A DNA stretch of 64,000 bases, taken from NCBI GenBank assembly GCA_965196605.1, contig CBDAKK010000008.1, positions 124,001-188,000 of the forward strand, given 5' to 3'. Made by a program: the position numbers and the translations under genes. Source of the stretch: CBDAKK01 sp965196605 (GTDB taxonomy: Bacteria > Spirochaetota > Spirochaetia > WTKD01 > G963693115). Numbering within the stretch: the stretch's first letter is position 1; every line of letters begins with the position of its first letter. This document shows positions 36,462 through 46,054 of the stretch, piece by piece. The notes beneath the pieces are model-generated. The model ran no database searches and was not told the DNA's origin. It saw nothing but the letters and a program-made list of their open reading frames with translations.

Positions 36462-37336
36462 TATCTCGCTTCCTTCCTTCTTTTCTCAACAACCTTATAA
36501 GTGGCGCTAAAATCTTCTTCGCCTAAGCGCAGCTGCATAGCCTCATCGTATACCGCAACCACGCTTTCCAATCCGCCAAAGTTCACCCCTTCTTCGCGCG
36601 CCATCTCCCGCGCAATGTGCACATCCTTGTGCATGTTCTTCACTGAGAAGGCGGTGGCAAAATTTTCATTTTTTAGAGCCTCAGCCTTTGCATCAAGGTA
36701 GGCGTTGCTTGCGCCACCGCAGCGCATGGCGCGCACAAAGTCGTCAAAGGCAATGCCCTTACTTCTAGCGAGCGTGAGCATTTCGTTAACACCGTTTTGT
36801 ATTTGCCCCACAAGCATGTTGTGAATTGCCTTCATGGTAACGCCGCGCCCGTTTTCCCCTACATATACCGTTTCACTGCCCATGCACAAGAGGTATTCTT
36901 TTACCTGCTCGTATATGCGCTGTTCTCCACCGCAATATATTCCAAGCGTGCCGTTTTCTGCTGCCGCTTTTGACTTGACCACGGGGCAGTCCAGCATGAA
37001 AGCGCCGCGTTTTTTTACTTCAGCAGCAAGGGCTTGTGTAGTGCTTGGTTCAATGCTGCTCATGTCTATGAAAATTTGCTCTTTTTTCATGAGGGGGAAG
37101 AACGTGTCATATATATTTGCAACATCATTCCCCTGAGGCACTATAGAAAAAACAATTTCGCACTCTTCTGCCAGTGCCCCAACACTCTGGCATATTGTAG
37201 CGCCGCGTGCCTTGAAAAAATTTTGTTTCTCCTCACTACTGCTGTAAATAAAAAAACTGTCTGCCTTGTTTTTGTCCATGAGGTTTGTGCACATGGGCTT
37301 GCCCATAATACCGAGGCCGATAAATCCAATCTTCAT
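36461..37336 (-). CDS. NAD(P)-dependent beta-hydroxyacid dehydrogenase (3-hydroxyisobutyrate / tartronate semialdehyde reductase type)
   Basis: 291 residues. The N-terminal NAD(P) site is GFIGLGIMGKPMCTNL, the substrate loop is LDCPVVKSKAAAENGTLGIY (the usual D-A-P-V-S-G is changed to D-C-P-V-V-K), and the catalytic lysine lies in GVTMKAIHNMLVG. The family reduces or oxidises 3-hydroxyacids such as glycerate from tartronate semialdehyde. The changed substrate loop suggests an unusual substrate. It lies 3 bases after the aldolase gene. Confidence 0.87.
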   Translation of the reverse strand: MKIGFIGLGIMGKPMCTNLMDKNKADSFFIYSSSEEKQNFFKARGATICQSVGALAEECEIVFSIVPQGNDVANIYDTFFPLMKKEQIFIDMSSIEPSTTQALAAEVKKRGAFMLDCPVVKSKAAAENGTLGIYCGGEQRIYEQVKEYLLCMGSETVYVGENGRGVTMKAIHNMLVGQIQNGVNEMLTLARSKGIAFDDFVRAMRCGGASNAYLDAKAEALKNENFATAFSVKNMHKDVHIAREMAREEGVNFGGLESVVAVYDEAMQLRLGEEDFSATYKVVEKRRKEAR

Positions 37337-37339
37337 GCG

Positions 37340-38020
37340 CTACTCCTTTTTAGTCTCGTCCCACGCGCGTGTAAAAACCCCAAGCCCATAGTCCGTAAAG
37401 GGATGCTGGAGACTTTCTTTATAGACTTGCAAACCACATGTAGTAATGTCTGCGCCCAAGGCGGCGGCTTCAGCAATTTGTTTGCCCGTTCTCAAAGCGG
37501 CGACTATAATGTGCGTTTTAAAGTTGTAGTTTTTATATATGCGTACTATTGTTTCTATGTAGCTCGAGCATGCCTCGCCGCTCGCCTCTTTCCAGCCAAC
37601 AAAGGGGGAGACAAAGCTGGCCTTGTTTTTTGCGGGCAGCAAGGCCTGCGAAGGTGAAAAGACCAGCGTCACATTCGTGGGTATGCCGCGCGCCTCTAAA
37701 ACCTTGCTTGCAATTATCCCTTCCTCCGTACAGGCTATTTTCACAACAAAGTTCTTTGACATCGCTGCTATTTTTTCACCCTCGCGTATCATGTCTTCGT
37801 GGTGCGTAAGATGCGGGTTTATCTCCACAGAAATAGGGAAGGTCTCGAAGCCCTCCAGTCCTGCGCGTATCACCCACTCTGCAAATTCTTCAACTACGCG
37901 CAAAAATGGCTTGCCGCTGTTTTGAATATGCCGCGGGTTTGTCGTTACCCCATCAAATCCGAGATATTCGTAGGCGTATTGTATCTCGTCTATTTTTGCG
38001 CTATCTAAAAAAAATTTCAT
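37340..38020 (-). CDS. transaldolase / fructose-6-phosphate aldolase family protein
   Basis: 226 residues, the short TalC/Fsa length. It begins MKFFLDSAKIDEIQYAYEYL, with the GVTTNPRHI segment and the Schiff-base lysine in FVVKIACTEEG. The usual K-I-P-x-T-x-E-G is K-I-A-C-T-E-E-G here. The family makes or breaks C-C bonds using dihydroxyacetone or similar donors. In this operon it probably cleaves the product of the dehydrogenase and isomerase steps. An AGGTTCC-rich leader follows the oxidoreductase gene. Confidence 0.87.
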   Translation of the reverse strand: MKFFLDSAKIDEIQYAYEYLGFDGVTTNPRHIQNSGKPFLRVVEEFAEWVIRAGLEGFETFPISVEINPHLTHHEDMIREGEKIAAMSKNFVVKIACTEEGIIASKVLEARGIPTNVTLVFSPSQALLPAKNKASFVSPFVGWKEASGEACSSYIETIVRIYKNYNFKTHIIVAALRTGKQIAEAAALGADITTCGLQVYKESLQHPFTDYGLGVFTRAWDETKKE

Positions 38021-38050
38021 ATAGGTTCCTCAATTATAAATTTTTATTTT

Positions 38051-39256
38051 TCATATACTAATTTTCAGGCTGTCCAGCAATTCATGAATGACAACCGGTT
38101 GTCCACATTGCGCGGACTTTTCCGCAGCGGCGCCAACAACAACAGCCCAAAACCCTTCCTCTGCTGTGGCGCTGTCGCTTCTTCCTTGCGCAATGGCGTC
38201 TACAAACTTTACATGTTCTACCAGCGTTGAGCCGTGGTGTCCAAGCCGCTCCACAGCATGGGGGTAGCGCGTTTTCATAATGCGTGCGGGCTCCACTTCG
38301 CCCCGCAGTATTTCGAGGTATACCTCGGACTCTTCGCCGCCCGGAAAATCTTGCTTCTCAAAGCAGCGCAACCTGCCCGCGTCTCCGCACACTGAGAGCT
38401 CTTCGTAAAATTGCGGTGCAAACATACACAGGTTAAAACTCGCGCGTATGCCGTTTTTGTATTCAAGCGTGACCACGGCGTTGTCCACAATGTCGCTCTT
38501 GGCACCGCGGTAGCTAAAGTCCGTAAAGTTGACAGCTTGACTTGCGCTTGCAAACACGCGCGCGGGTCGGCTTTGCGCAAGGAGGTTGAAAAGGTCAAAG
38601 TAGTGGCAACATTTTTCCACAAGCGTCCCGCCGGACTTTTCTGAAAACTTGTTCCACTGTCCCACCTTGTCCAAAAATGGAATGCGGTGCTCGCACAGGT
38701 ACATCAGCTTTATGTCGCCTAAGGCCTTGCGCTCAAGCGCTTCGTATAAAGCCTCGCGGTACATGCTTTTGTAGCGGTACTGCAAGCCCAGTTGTAAGGG
38801 CGCGCTGTAGCCCTGCGCCATTTGCAGTATTTTATACGCGTCTTCAATGGTGTGCGCCATGGGTTTTTCTAGCAAAATGGGCTTGTTGGACTTCATGACT
38901 CTTTGCAAAACCGCGCGGTGTGTGTAATTGGGCGTTGCTATTATAAACGCGTCTACGTGTTTATCTGCGCAGGCTTCTTCTAAACTTTTGTAAATATGAA
39001 GCGGCGCTTGCGTGTACTTTGCGTGCTCCCGCTGAGCCGCGGCTACGCTCCCCTCATTGGGGTCGTACACCCCCCTAATGCGCGCCCTGCCTTCAAAGTG
39101 CGTGCAGCGTATGTGCTCTTGCCCATTCACGCCCGCGCCAATTACCGCAAAGGTGTAGCGCGGGTTAGGCAGCTGTAAAAAAAACCTGTCCTCTTGCGGC
39201 ATGTATTTCAGTAATGTATTGTGCGCCCAATCGCGGCTTATCATTTGTTTGTGCAT
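38051..39256 (-). CDS. Gfo/Idh/MocA family oxidoreductase
   Basis: 401 residues. The Rossmann domain has FAVIGAGVNGQEHI and the EKPMAHT motif with the conserved Glu-Lys-Pro. The C-terminal domain carries GTLVEKCCHYFDLFN with the catalytic histidine. The family oxidises sugars, inositols and related polyols with NAD(P). It is the first enzyme gene after the TRAP permease, 13 bases from dctM, and probably acts on the imported compound. Confidence 0.9.
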   Translation of the reverse strand: MHKQMISRDWAHNTLLKYMPQEDRFFLQLPNPRYTFAVIGAGVNGQEHIRCTHFEGRARIRGVYDPNEGSVAAAQREHAKYTQAPLHIYKSLEEACADKHVDAFIIATPNYTHRAVLQRVMKSNKPILLEKPMAHTIEDAYKILQMAQGYSAPLQLGLQYRYKSMYREALYEALERKALGDIKLMYLCEHRIPFLDKVGQWNKFSEKSGGTLVEKCCHYFDLFNLLAQSRPARVFASASQAVNFTDFSYRGAKSDIVDNAVVTLEYKNGIRASFNLCMFAPQFYEELSVCGDAGRLRCFEKQDFPGGEESEVYLEILRGEVEPARIMKTRYPHAVERLGHHGSTLVEHVKFVDAIAQGRSDSATAEEGFWAVVVGAAAEKSAQCGQPVVIHELLDSLKISI

Positions 39257-39269
39257 GACACGCCTCCCA

Positions 39270-40556
39270 CTAGAGCATTCCCAAAAGGCGCGGTAACAAC
39301 AAGACCAGCGCAGGGAAAAATGAAATTAAAAACACGACCGCCACTTCAATCAAAATAAAGGGCAGGGCTTCTTTTGCTATTTGTTCTAATGAAACCTTGG
39401 ACAGGTTTGAGGCCACAAAGAGCACTAAGCCCATGGGGGGCGTTGCAAGCCCAATGGTAACATTGATGCTCATGACCACGCCAAAGTGTACGGGGTCTAC
39501 GCCTAAGGCAATAAGCGGGCGCGCAAGAATGGGCGCAAAAATTAAAATGGGGGGACCTGCATCTAAAAACATGCCAATAACCAACAGCATGAGGTTGACA
39601 ATGGCAAAGAGCAGGTAGGGGTTTTGCGTAATGCCGTACAAAAAGTTGTTTATGTGCGTAGAAAGCGGCGTGAGGCTTACCATGCTGCCAAAGCCTGACG
39701 CCACGCCGACTAAGAGTAAAATGCCCGCTGAGTTTATGACGGAGTCTTTGATAATTTCAAACAAGTCTTGTATTTTTAAACTTTTGTAAACAAACAAGGC
39801 TATGAAGGCAGCGTAAAACACGGCAATTGCCGCCGCTTCCGTTGGCGTGAAAACCCCGCCGTAAATGCCACCCAAAATTATAAGCGGGGTGAGCAAGGCC
39901 CAAAATGCATTCTTGAAGCTGCGCCAACGTTCTGCGCCGCTCTCTCGCGGTGAGGTGAATAAAAAATTTTTTTTGTGGCATGCACAGTAGTTTACTATCA
40001 TGAGGCTCATGGAAAACAAAAGCCCCGGAATTATTGCTGCTATAAACATGGCCCCTATGGATACGTTCATAACAAATGCGTAAATTATCATAATGCCGCT
40101 TGGCGGAATGATGGGGCCGAGAACGGTTGCGGCAGAGGTAATGGCCGCTGCGTATTTTGTGGAGTAGCCCTCCTCCTTCATTTTGGGTATGAGCATGCTC
40201 CCTATTGCCGAGGTTGCCGCAACTGCCGAGCCTGTTAGGGCGGAGTAAATGGTGGATGAGAGTATGACCACATGCCCAAGCCCGCCTTTTTTGTGCCCAA
40301 TGAGCGACTTGGAAAAGTCTATGATGCGCGCGGTAATGCCGCCACGCCCCATGATGTTGCCTGCCAAAATAAAAAACGGCAAGGCTATGAGTACAAAGCT
40401 GCGCATGCTGTCTATGAACTTGTTCATGAACAATGCGTAAAACTGCTGCGCGTTTGAAATGTCTACCGCGACAAAAACCGAGAGGAGCAGTGAGAAAAAC
40501 ACCGGCAGGCTCGCAAGCATGAAGGCCAAAAAAATAAAAATGATTGCGGATGTCAT
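39270..40556 (-). CDS. dctM: TRAP transporter large permease subunit (DctM family)
   Basis: 428 residues with about 12 membrane segments, as expected for DctM. Signatures include ALPFFILAGNIMGRGG and GHVVILSSTIYSALTGSAVA, and IIPPSGIMIIYAF. It forms the sodium-coupled translocation pathway together with the small subunit. It overlaps dctQ by 4 bases. Confidence 0.95.
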   Translation of the reverse strand: MTSAIIFIFLAFMLASLPVFFSLLLSVFVAVDISNAQQFYALFMNKFIDSMRSFVLIALPFFILAGNIMGRGGITARIIDFSKSLIGHKKGGLGHVVILSSTIYSALTGSAVAATSAIGSMLIPKMKEEGYSTKYAAAITSAATVLGPIIPPSGIMIIYAFVMNVSIGAMFIAAIIPGLLFSMSLMIVNYCACHKKNFLFTSPRESGAERWRSFKNAFWALLTPLIILGGIYGGVFTPTEAAAIAVFYAAFIALFVYKSLKIQDLFEIIKDSVINSAGILLLVGVASGFGSMVSLTPLSTHINNFLYGITQNPYLLFAIVNLMLLVIGMFLDAGPPILIFAPILARPLIALGVDPVHFGVVMSINVTIGLATPPMGLVLFVASNLSKVSLEQIAKEALPFILIEVAVVFLISFFPALVLLLPRLLGML

Positions 40557-41104
40557 AGTGCCTCCGCGGTTTTTTCAGGAGGGTGGTTGCTGTGGTAAAA
40601 CGTGGAAATATCTTGTATAAGTTTTTGTAGTGTAATGCTCGCCATGAGAAAAAACGCAATGGGCACCACGGCGTACAAGTGCGCTTTGGAAATGGGGAGT
40701 TGCGTGAGGCTAACCGATGCATTTTTTACTACAAGGTCTACAACGCCCGGAAGGAAGCGCACGCAACTGTAGAGTATGAGCAAACGCAAAACCATGCTTG
40801 CAAGCAGTTTTATAAATGGCGTGGTGAGCTTGTCGTAAAACAAACTCATGTGTACGTTGAGTTGGTGCAACACAAGGTATGGCGCTGTTAAAAAAACCAT
40901 GACAAACATGGCCGACACACTCCATTCTTCTACCCACGGTATGGGCTTGTTAAAGGCATAACGCATGAGAATTTGCAACAAAACGCTTAGCGTTATAACC
41001 GCCATAAGCGCCGTAGCCAAAGACAAAAATGCGCGACTTACCCCATCATGAAAGTAGCGTATGCCGCGTGCAACCTTGCGTAAGGCGCGTTTTAAAACTT
41101 TCAT
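40553..41104 (-). CDS. dctQ: TRAP transporter small permease subunit (DctQ family)
   Basis: 183 residues with four membrane helices, the DctQ arrangement. The YAFNKPIPWVEEWS segment at the first helix pair (W-x-E-E) is typical of the family. It pairs with DctM. It starts 9 bases after the dctP stop. Confidence 0.92.
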   Translation of the reverse strand: MKVLKRALRKVARGIRYFHDGVSRAFLSLATALMAVITLSVLLQILMRYAFNKPIPWVEEWSVSAMFVMVFLTAPYLVLHQLNVHMSLFYDKLTTPFIKLLASMVLRLLILYSCVRFLPGVVDLVVKNASVSLTQLPISKAHLYAVVPIAFFLMASITLQKLIQDISTFYHSNHPPEKTAEAL

Positions 41105-41113
41105 GTTGCGCCC

Positions 41114-42256
41114 TCAGTTGGTTTCTAAACTCCGAATAGTCGCTAAATTCTTGGTGTGTTTTGCAATAACCCGCTTGTATTTTGCAAGCCACTCCCTTGT
41201 CTCTTCAGAAACGTTTTCCATAAATTGCGTTTCCACAGAACGCGAAGCGCCTTTGAATGTTTCTAATTCTTGGGCGCTGGGCTTGTAAATGGTGCCCCCT
41301 GCTTTTACAAAGGCTTCAATACTCGCGCTTTCTGAATACTTCATGTATTGATTGAGGAATTCTCGCATGGCTTCAAAGGCGTCCACAAAAACCTGCTGCA
41401 AGGCGGGGGAAAGCGACTGAAACTTTTTGTTGTTAATCCACCAAAAGCCCGCCATGTAGGCGTGGCCATCCAAGACTATGAACTTCACGCTCTCGTGTAG
41501 TTTTGCATTTACAATGTCCACAATACCGTTTTTCGTTCCATCAACAACACCAGTAGAAAGCGCCACGTAGTTTTCACCCCATGGAATGGCCGTAGGCGAA
41601 GCGCCCAGCGCACTCGTCAATGTTTGCTGCACCTTTGAAGCTATGGTTCTAATTTTTAAGCCTGTAATGTCCTCAACTCTTTTTATTTGCTTCTTGGTAG
41701 TCGCAAAGTTTCTCCAGCGCCCGCTGTTTGCTACCATCATAAGCCGTGCATTTTTTGTCGCTTCAAGCGCCCCATCACGCAGCTCCTTGATAAACTGCGC
41801 ATCACTAAAGACCGCTTCCGCAAGCCTGTCGTCACTCAGCATGTAGGGCAAATCGAATATAGAAATAGGCTCCCAGTAGACGCTCACGTCCCCCGTGGTG
41901 TTTACAATATCTACGGCTTCTTGAACAATGCCGTCCATGCGTTGGTCTACCGTGCTCGCAAGCTGCCCATTGGGGTAAATTTGAATACCAATAGCCCCGT
42001 TTGAATTTGCTTCCACAATGCTTTTAAGCAGCACCGCAGCTAGCTGTTTGTAGTTGTCTAGCGCGCCGTCGTGGCTGAGAATAAATGTAAACTGCGCATT
42101 TTCGGGCACGCTGCGGTAGTCGTAGGCTTCAGCTCCCTGCTCTGTAAGAGACGCGGGTGTTTCCGCTGCGTTTGTGTTTTGTGTACTCTTTATGCCGCAA
42201 GACGCTACAAAAATTGTAACCACGCTTATAACCATAAAAAAACGAATTGTACTCAT
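41114..42256 (-). CDS. dctP: TRAP transporter substrate-binding lipoprotein (DctP family)
   Basis: 380 residues from the ATG at 42256, placed by GGAGG five bases upstream. The lipobox VASC puts the lipid-bearing cysteine near residue 20. The DctP fold is shown by IGIQIYPNGQLAS, WRNFATTKKQIKRVEDITGL and LKIRTIAS, whose arginine normally binds the carboxylate of the ligand. TRAP ligands are mostly organic or sugar acids. As first gene of the operon it sits downstream of a long repeat mosaic that must contain the promoter. Confidence 0.93.
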   Translation of the reverse strand: MSTIRFFMVISVVTIFVASCGIKSTQNTNAAETPASLTEQGAEAYDYRSVPENAQFTFILSHDGALDNYKQLAAVLLKSIVEANSNGAIGIQIYPNGQLASTVDQRMDGIVQEAVDIVNTTGDVSVYWEPISIFDLPYMLSDDRLAEAVFSDAQFIKELRDGALEATKNARLMMVANSGRWRNFATTKKQIKRVEDITGLKIRTIASKVQQTLTSALGASPTAIPWGENYVALSTGVVDGTKNGIVDIVNAKLHESVKFIVLDGHAYMAGFWWINNKKFQSLSPALQQVFVDAFEAMREFLNQYMKYSESASIEAFVKAGGTIYKPSAQELETFKGASRSVETQFMENVSEETREWLAKYKRVIAKHTKNLATIRSLETN

Positions 42257-42344
42257 GCTTGCCTCCACATGTTTTTGTTTATTTTACATCACTAAAAAAC
42301 AATATGCAAGCGTTTTTTGATTGAATTTCACCATTGTACATGTG

Positions 42345-43430
42345 GGTTTTGTGGGGGAGCTGCCCCCACTCCCCCCTTTGGGTAAGACACGGTGTTGCGC
42401 ATGTATGCTTTGCGGGGGCTAGCCCCCGCACCCCCTTTGAGTAAGACGCTGTTATGCGCTACACGCGCGGGCGTCTGTAGTATGGCTCACGCGGTGTATT
42501 GCTCACGCTTTTTGTTGCCAAGCAACTATTCTAAATATGCTATCTATTCGGACGGCCGTACTTGCTATAAGCTCCATCTTTGTGTCGCGTTGCGACACTT
42601 ATTTTAATCGTTTCTAGCCGCTCGCCTACAGCTCACGACTTTTTTCTTTTTTCAAAAAGAAAAAAGAAAGGTACCAAAGAAAAAAAGAAAAAGAAGTGGT
42701 GCAGTTGCGGGGCTACGCCATAGGGAACAAGACACAAGCGCAAGTATGAAGTTTGTGTGGGGGAGCTGCCCCCACGCCCCCCTTTGGGTAAGACGTTGCT
42801 CTGCGCTACGCGCGAGTCTTTGTGCCATGGCTCACACGGTGTGTTGCTCACGCTATTTGCTGCCACGGCGCAAAACGCACTATCTAAACGCTTCGGTTGG
42901 CCGTACTTTTTTTTTCTTTTTTCGAAAAGAAACAAAAAAGTACCAAAAAATAAAGAAAAAGGAGCCTGCGGCTACAGCCGCAGGAACAGTGTTACGCTAC
43001 ACGCAACATATGAAAATCGAACGCAAATAAGTTTGTGTGAGTGGCCTTGAGGTGCTACGCCATAGGGGCTAAGGAACTGAGTTTGAAGCTGCTGATGCTG
43101 TTTTGGCGCTTCGCGCGAGTAGGCTATACGCCGTGTGTGCGATGGCTCACGCTGTTGGTTGTCAAGCAGCCGCGCCTGCTATGACATACGCTCGGTTGAC
43201 TGTACTTGCTATAAGCTCCATCTTTGTGTCGCGTTGCGACACTTATTTTAATCGTTTCTAGCCGCTCGCCTACAGCTCACGACTTTTTTCTTTTTTTACC
43301 ATCCATGGCGCACAATGCATGCCCTCTATGGCATGTGCGTGCGACGAAAAAAGAAAAAAGAAAGTACCAAAGAAAAAAGAAAAACTCGCTGTGGGGGGCT
43401 CCCCACAAAGGACCCAAATAATTATTTTTC
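42345..43430 (+). repeat. longest mosaic of dispersed intergenic repeats
   Basis: About 1.1 kb with no gene, between dctP and tRNA-Glu. Module A copies: 42350-42400, 42407-42460 and 42753-42810. Module C copies at about 42525-42600 and 43188-43255. Module B-like A/T inverted repeats at 42639-42666, about 42905-42945 and about 43284-43375. A GTGGGGGGCTCCCCAC hairpin is at about 43392. Many direct repeats within it (for example CGTTTCTAGCCGCTCGCCTA at 42609 and 43252) show repeated block duplication. Confidence 0.8.
42639..42666. repeat. 13-bp perfect inverted repeat (module B variant)
   Basis: Arms 42639-42651 and 42654-42666 (CTTTTTTCTTTTT and its complement) almost abut. The flanking ACGACTTTTTTC context recurs at about 43281. 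Confidence 0.7.
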
Positions 43431-43484
43431 AGTGCTAGCACAAAATTTATTCATTTGTTACAATGATTGTACCCTAAGTAATCT

Positions 43485-43556
43485 GTCTCCTTCGTCTAGT
43501 GGTTAGGACTCAAGGTTTTCATCCTTGCAACAGGGGTTCGACTCCCCTAGGAGATA
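43485..43556 (+). tRNA. tRNA-Glu (UUC)
   Basis: A 72-base cloverleaf: acceptor GTCTCCT/AGGAGAT (first pair G-U), anticodon stem CAAGG/CCTTG with loop TTTTCAT (anticodon TTC), T arm AGGGG/CCCCT with TTCGACT loop, discriminator A. No CCA encoded. Confidence 0.96.
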
Positions 43557-43567
43557 GTGTTGTTTAT

Positions 43568-43640
43568 GGGCTGCTAGCTCAGTTGGTAGAGCAACGCCCT
43601 TTTAAGGCGCAGGTCGCTGGTTCGAATCCAGCGCAGCTCA
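43568..43640 (+). tRNA. tRNA-Lys (UUU)
   Basis: A 73-base cloverleaf: acceptor GGGCTGC/GCAGCTC, anticodon stem ACGCC/GGCGC (outer pair A-C mismatched) with loop CTTTTAA (anticodon TTT), T arm GCTGG/CCAGC with TTCGAAT, discriminator A. It is 11 bases after tRNA-Glu, so the two are probably co-transcribed. Confidence 0.96.
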
Positions 43641-43709
43641 TTGCTATGCGCATGTTTTACAGTTTGCGTAAGTCAAGCACATTGGAAAGCCGCCGTGGTA
43701 TACATTTCT

Positions 43710-45224
43710 ATGCGCAAAAGTTTTGCTCTTGTTTCAAAGCCTATCATACAAAAGTTTTTTCTCTTTCTAGCCTTTCTTGGCGCGCTGGCGTTTTTCTCTT
43801 GTGAGTCGTACCGCACAGCACTAGAGGTGCAGTATTTTCAGCAAGGGCAGGCTGCCTTTGAAAAAAAAGACTACGCAAAGGCTTTGGAGTTTTTCGGTAA
43901 GGCGCAAAAAGTGAGTTTCAATAATGTTGCGCGCTATCGTATGGCGGAAATACACCTCATACAGGATGAGTTTGAAGAAGCGAAAAAACTCATAAAGACC
44001 TTGCTGCGCATTGATAGAAAAAACATATTGGTGTACGAATTGAACATTTTATGGCACATCAAGAAAAACGAGAGGGAAAAAGCTGCCGAGTTATTTGAAG
44101 CATTGGAGTCAAAAAACATACGCATAGGTAGCAGAGCCTATGCAAACATTGCCATTTTCTATCTCAACGGGAGGGAGTACAAAAAAGCACTTGATTTTTT
44201 CAGAAAGGCGGATGACATAAGTGACGAGCAGTCTGCTGAAATGGTAAGGGCGTACTTAAGCGCGTTGCGATTCTACGTCCGTCCTCCAGAGTCTAAGAAT
44301 GCTGAAAATGCGGAGGCTGATGCGCTAGTAGAAACGGGCGCTGATGATGCAGCGGAGGGAGCAGAAGCAGGCGCGCAAGGCCCCAAGCCCAACGACGTGG
44401 CAGAAGCGACCGCAGCAGAGGCGGAGCGTGGAGATGCGGGAGACGTGCAATCAGGGACGGGCGCTGATGATGCAGCAGCGGAGGGAGCAGAAGAGGGCAC
44501 GCAAAGCCCCAAGCCCAGCGACGAAGTAGCGCCGACCACAGCAGAGGCGCAGCCTGCAGGAAAGGTGCAAACAGGGACGGGTGCTGATGCTGGAAAGAAT
44601 GGAAACGCGCTAGAAGCTGCGAGCACGACAGAAGGTGAGGACGCAAAACAAGCTTCAGGAGAAGTTACGAAAGAGATACTCCTTGAGTTTGATAGAGTGA
44701 CTTCTTTGCTCACGGGACTTTATGAAAAAAACAAAGTTTCGACTGAGGTCATGATGCAAGCGGCTGAGGATCTTGTAAACGATGAATTTTTTGCACACGC
44801 TTTTGCCTTGTACAAGGCTGTTGCAGAAAAGAACAAGGAAGACGAAGATGCTGGAGGGGACGAAGAAACTGAGGCTATTGTTGTCGATGCGCCTACTCGG
44901 GTTAAAGCCCACCTTGCGCTCATAAACCTCATTGCAAAAAAACAATACGAAGTAAGCGATGAGCATGCACCGCTTACCGTTATGGCTCATATAAAGGAAA
45001 TTTTGAAACTATTGTTTCCAAGGGATGAAAGCCTTATTTCAGAGTACACAAGTAATCTTTTTGAGCTTTTGAAGATTGAGGAAATAACTGATGTGCTAAA
45101 GGCAAAAATGCGTGAGGTATATAATGAGTATGATCTTAAGCCTGAGGTTGAAACGCCCAGTGATGATGAAAAATCTACAGAAGAAGAGGCAACAGCCGAT
45201 ACACAAGCCGAGCCCGATGCTTGA
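43710..45224 (+). CDS. TPR lipoprotein with acidic low-complexity repeat insert
   Basis: 504 residues from the ATG at 43710, which gives a signal sequence with lipobox AFFSC (Cys31). The N-terminal half holds TPR-like units (QQGQAAFEKKDYAKALEFFG, AEIHLIQDEFEEAKKLIKTL, FYLNGREYKKALDFFRKADD). Residues about 200-305 are an Ala/Glu/Asp/Gly-rich insert with three related segments starting TGADDAAEGAE, TGADDAAAEGAE and TGADAGKN. The C-terminal half is helical and acidic. TPR and the acidic insert suggest a scaffold in the periplasm or outer membrane; function unknown. No good ribosome-binding site is seen. Confidence 0.8.
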   Translation: MRKSFALVSKPIIQKFFLFLAFLGALAFFSCESYRTALEVQYFQQGQAAFEKKDYAKALEFFGKAQKVSFNNVARYRMAEIHLIQDEFEEAKKLIKTLLRIDRKNILVYELNILWHIKKNEREKAAELFEALESKNIRIGSRAYANIAIFYLNGREYKKALDFFRKADDISDEQSAEMVRAYLSALRFYVRPPESKNAENAEADALVETGADDAAEGAEAGAQGPKPNDVAEATAAEAERGDAGDVQSGTGADDAAAEGAEEGTQSPKPSDEVAPTTAEAQPAGKVQTGTGADAGKNGNALEAASTTEGEDAKQASGEVTKEILLEFDRVTSLLTGLYEKNKVSTEVMMQAAEDLVNDEFFAHAFALYKAVAEKNKEDEDAGGDEETEAIVVDAPTRVKAHLALINLIAKKQYEVSDEHAPLTVMAHIKEILKLLFPRDESLISEYTSNLFELLKIEEITDVLKAKMREVYNEYDLKPEVETPSDDEKSTEEEATADTQAEPDA

Positions 45225-45295
45225 AGCCCTTGCTAATTCTTATGAGTTTTTGCTCATATTGGGCGTATTCTGATTTTGCTTTTTTGCCCTGAGGC

Positions 45296-46054
45296 CTATG
45301 TTGTAAGCCTAAGTTGTATGGGGCAGTGGTCAGAACCCATGACGTCAGCAAGAATAATACTTTGTTCTAGCGCCTTTGTTGCGTAAGTATTAGTGCAAAA
45401 ATAATCTATTCTCCAGCCTACGTTACGTTGCCGCGCGCCTCCGCGATATGACCACCATGTGTAGTTGTGCGGTTCTTCGCAAAAATGGCGGAAGCTGTCC
45501 GTATAGCCTTGTGAAGTAAAGTTGTCCATCCATGCGCGTTCCTCGGGAAGGTAGCCAGGACTCTCTTCGTTTTCCTTGGGGCGCGCGAGGTCTATTGGCG
45601 TATGCGCAATGTTGTAGTCGCCACAAAGTATGAGTGGACGCTTTTCGTTGGTAAGCTTATTGCAGCGTTCCAGCATGGCCTGACAAAATTCTAGTTTGTA
45701 GTTGAGGCGCTTGCCTTTCTCTTGGCTGTTGGGAAAGTATGCATTTATGAGCGTAAAAGCATCAGTATGGGCTATGAGTACGCGCCCTTCATTATCAAAA
45801 AGTTCATATCCCATTCGTTCTACGACTAACGGGGCTTTGCTGTACACGGCGGTCCCGCTATACCCTTTTTTTTCGGCAGAACTCCAGTAGGCATGGTAGC
45901 CATCGAGCTCGGTCAAAGAATTTGGAAGCTGTTCTTTGTGCGCTTTGGTTTCTTGTAGACACACAATGTCTGCCTGTGAAGCGCGCATAAATTCCACAAA
46001 ACCTTTTTTCTCTATTGCGCGAATTCCGTTTACATTCCAGCTGATAATATTCAT
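45296..46054 (-). CDS. xthA: exodeoxyribonuclease III
   Basis: 252 residues from the ATG at 46054, matching the family start MNIISWNVNGIRA. Catalytic motifs of the EEP/AP endonuclease fold: VCLQETKAH (metal-binding Glu), LCGDYNIAHTPIDL (Asp and Asn), WRIDYFCTN and the final MGSDHCPIQL (Asp-His). The enzyme nicks at abasic sites and has 3'-5' exonuclease and 3' repair activity. It stands alone, transcribed towards the TPR lipoprotein gene. Confidence 0.96.
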   Translation of the reverse strand: MNIISWNVNGIRAIEKKGFVEFMRASQADIVCLQETKAHKEQLPNSLTELDGYHAYWSSAEKKGYSGTAVYSKAPLVVERMGYELFDNEGRVLIAHTDAFTLINAYFPNSQEKGKRLNYKLEFCQAMLERCNKLTNEKRPLILCGDYNIAHTPIDLARPKENEESPGYLPEERAWMDNFTSQGYTDSFRHFCEEPHNYTWWSYRGGARQRNVGWRIDYFCTNTYATKALEQSIILADVMGSDHCPIQLRLTT

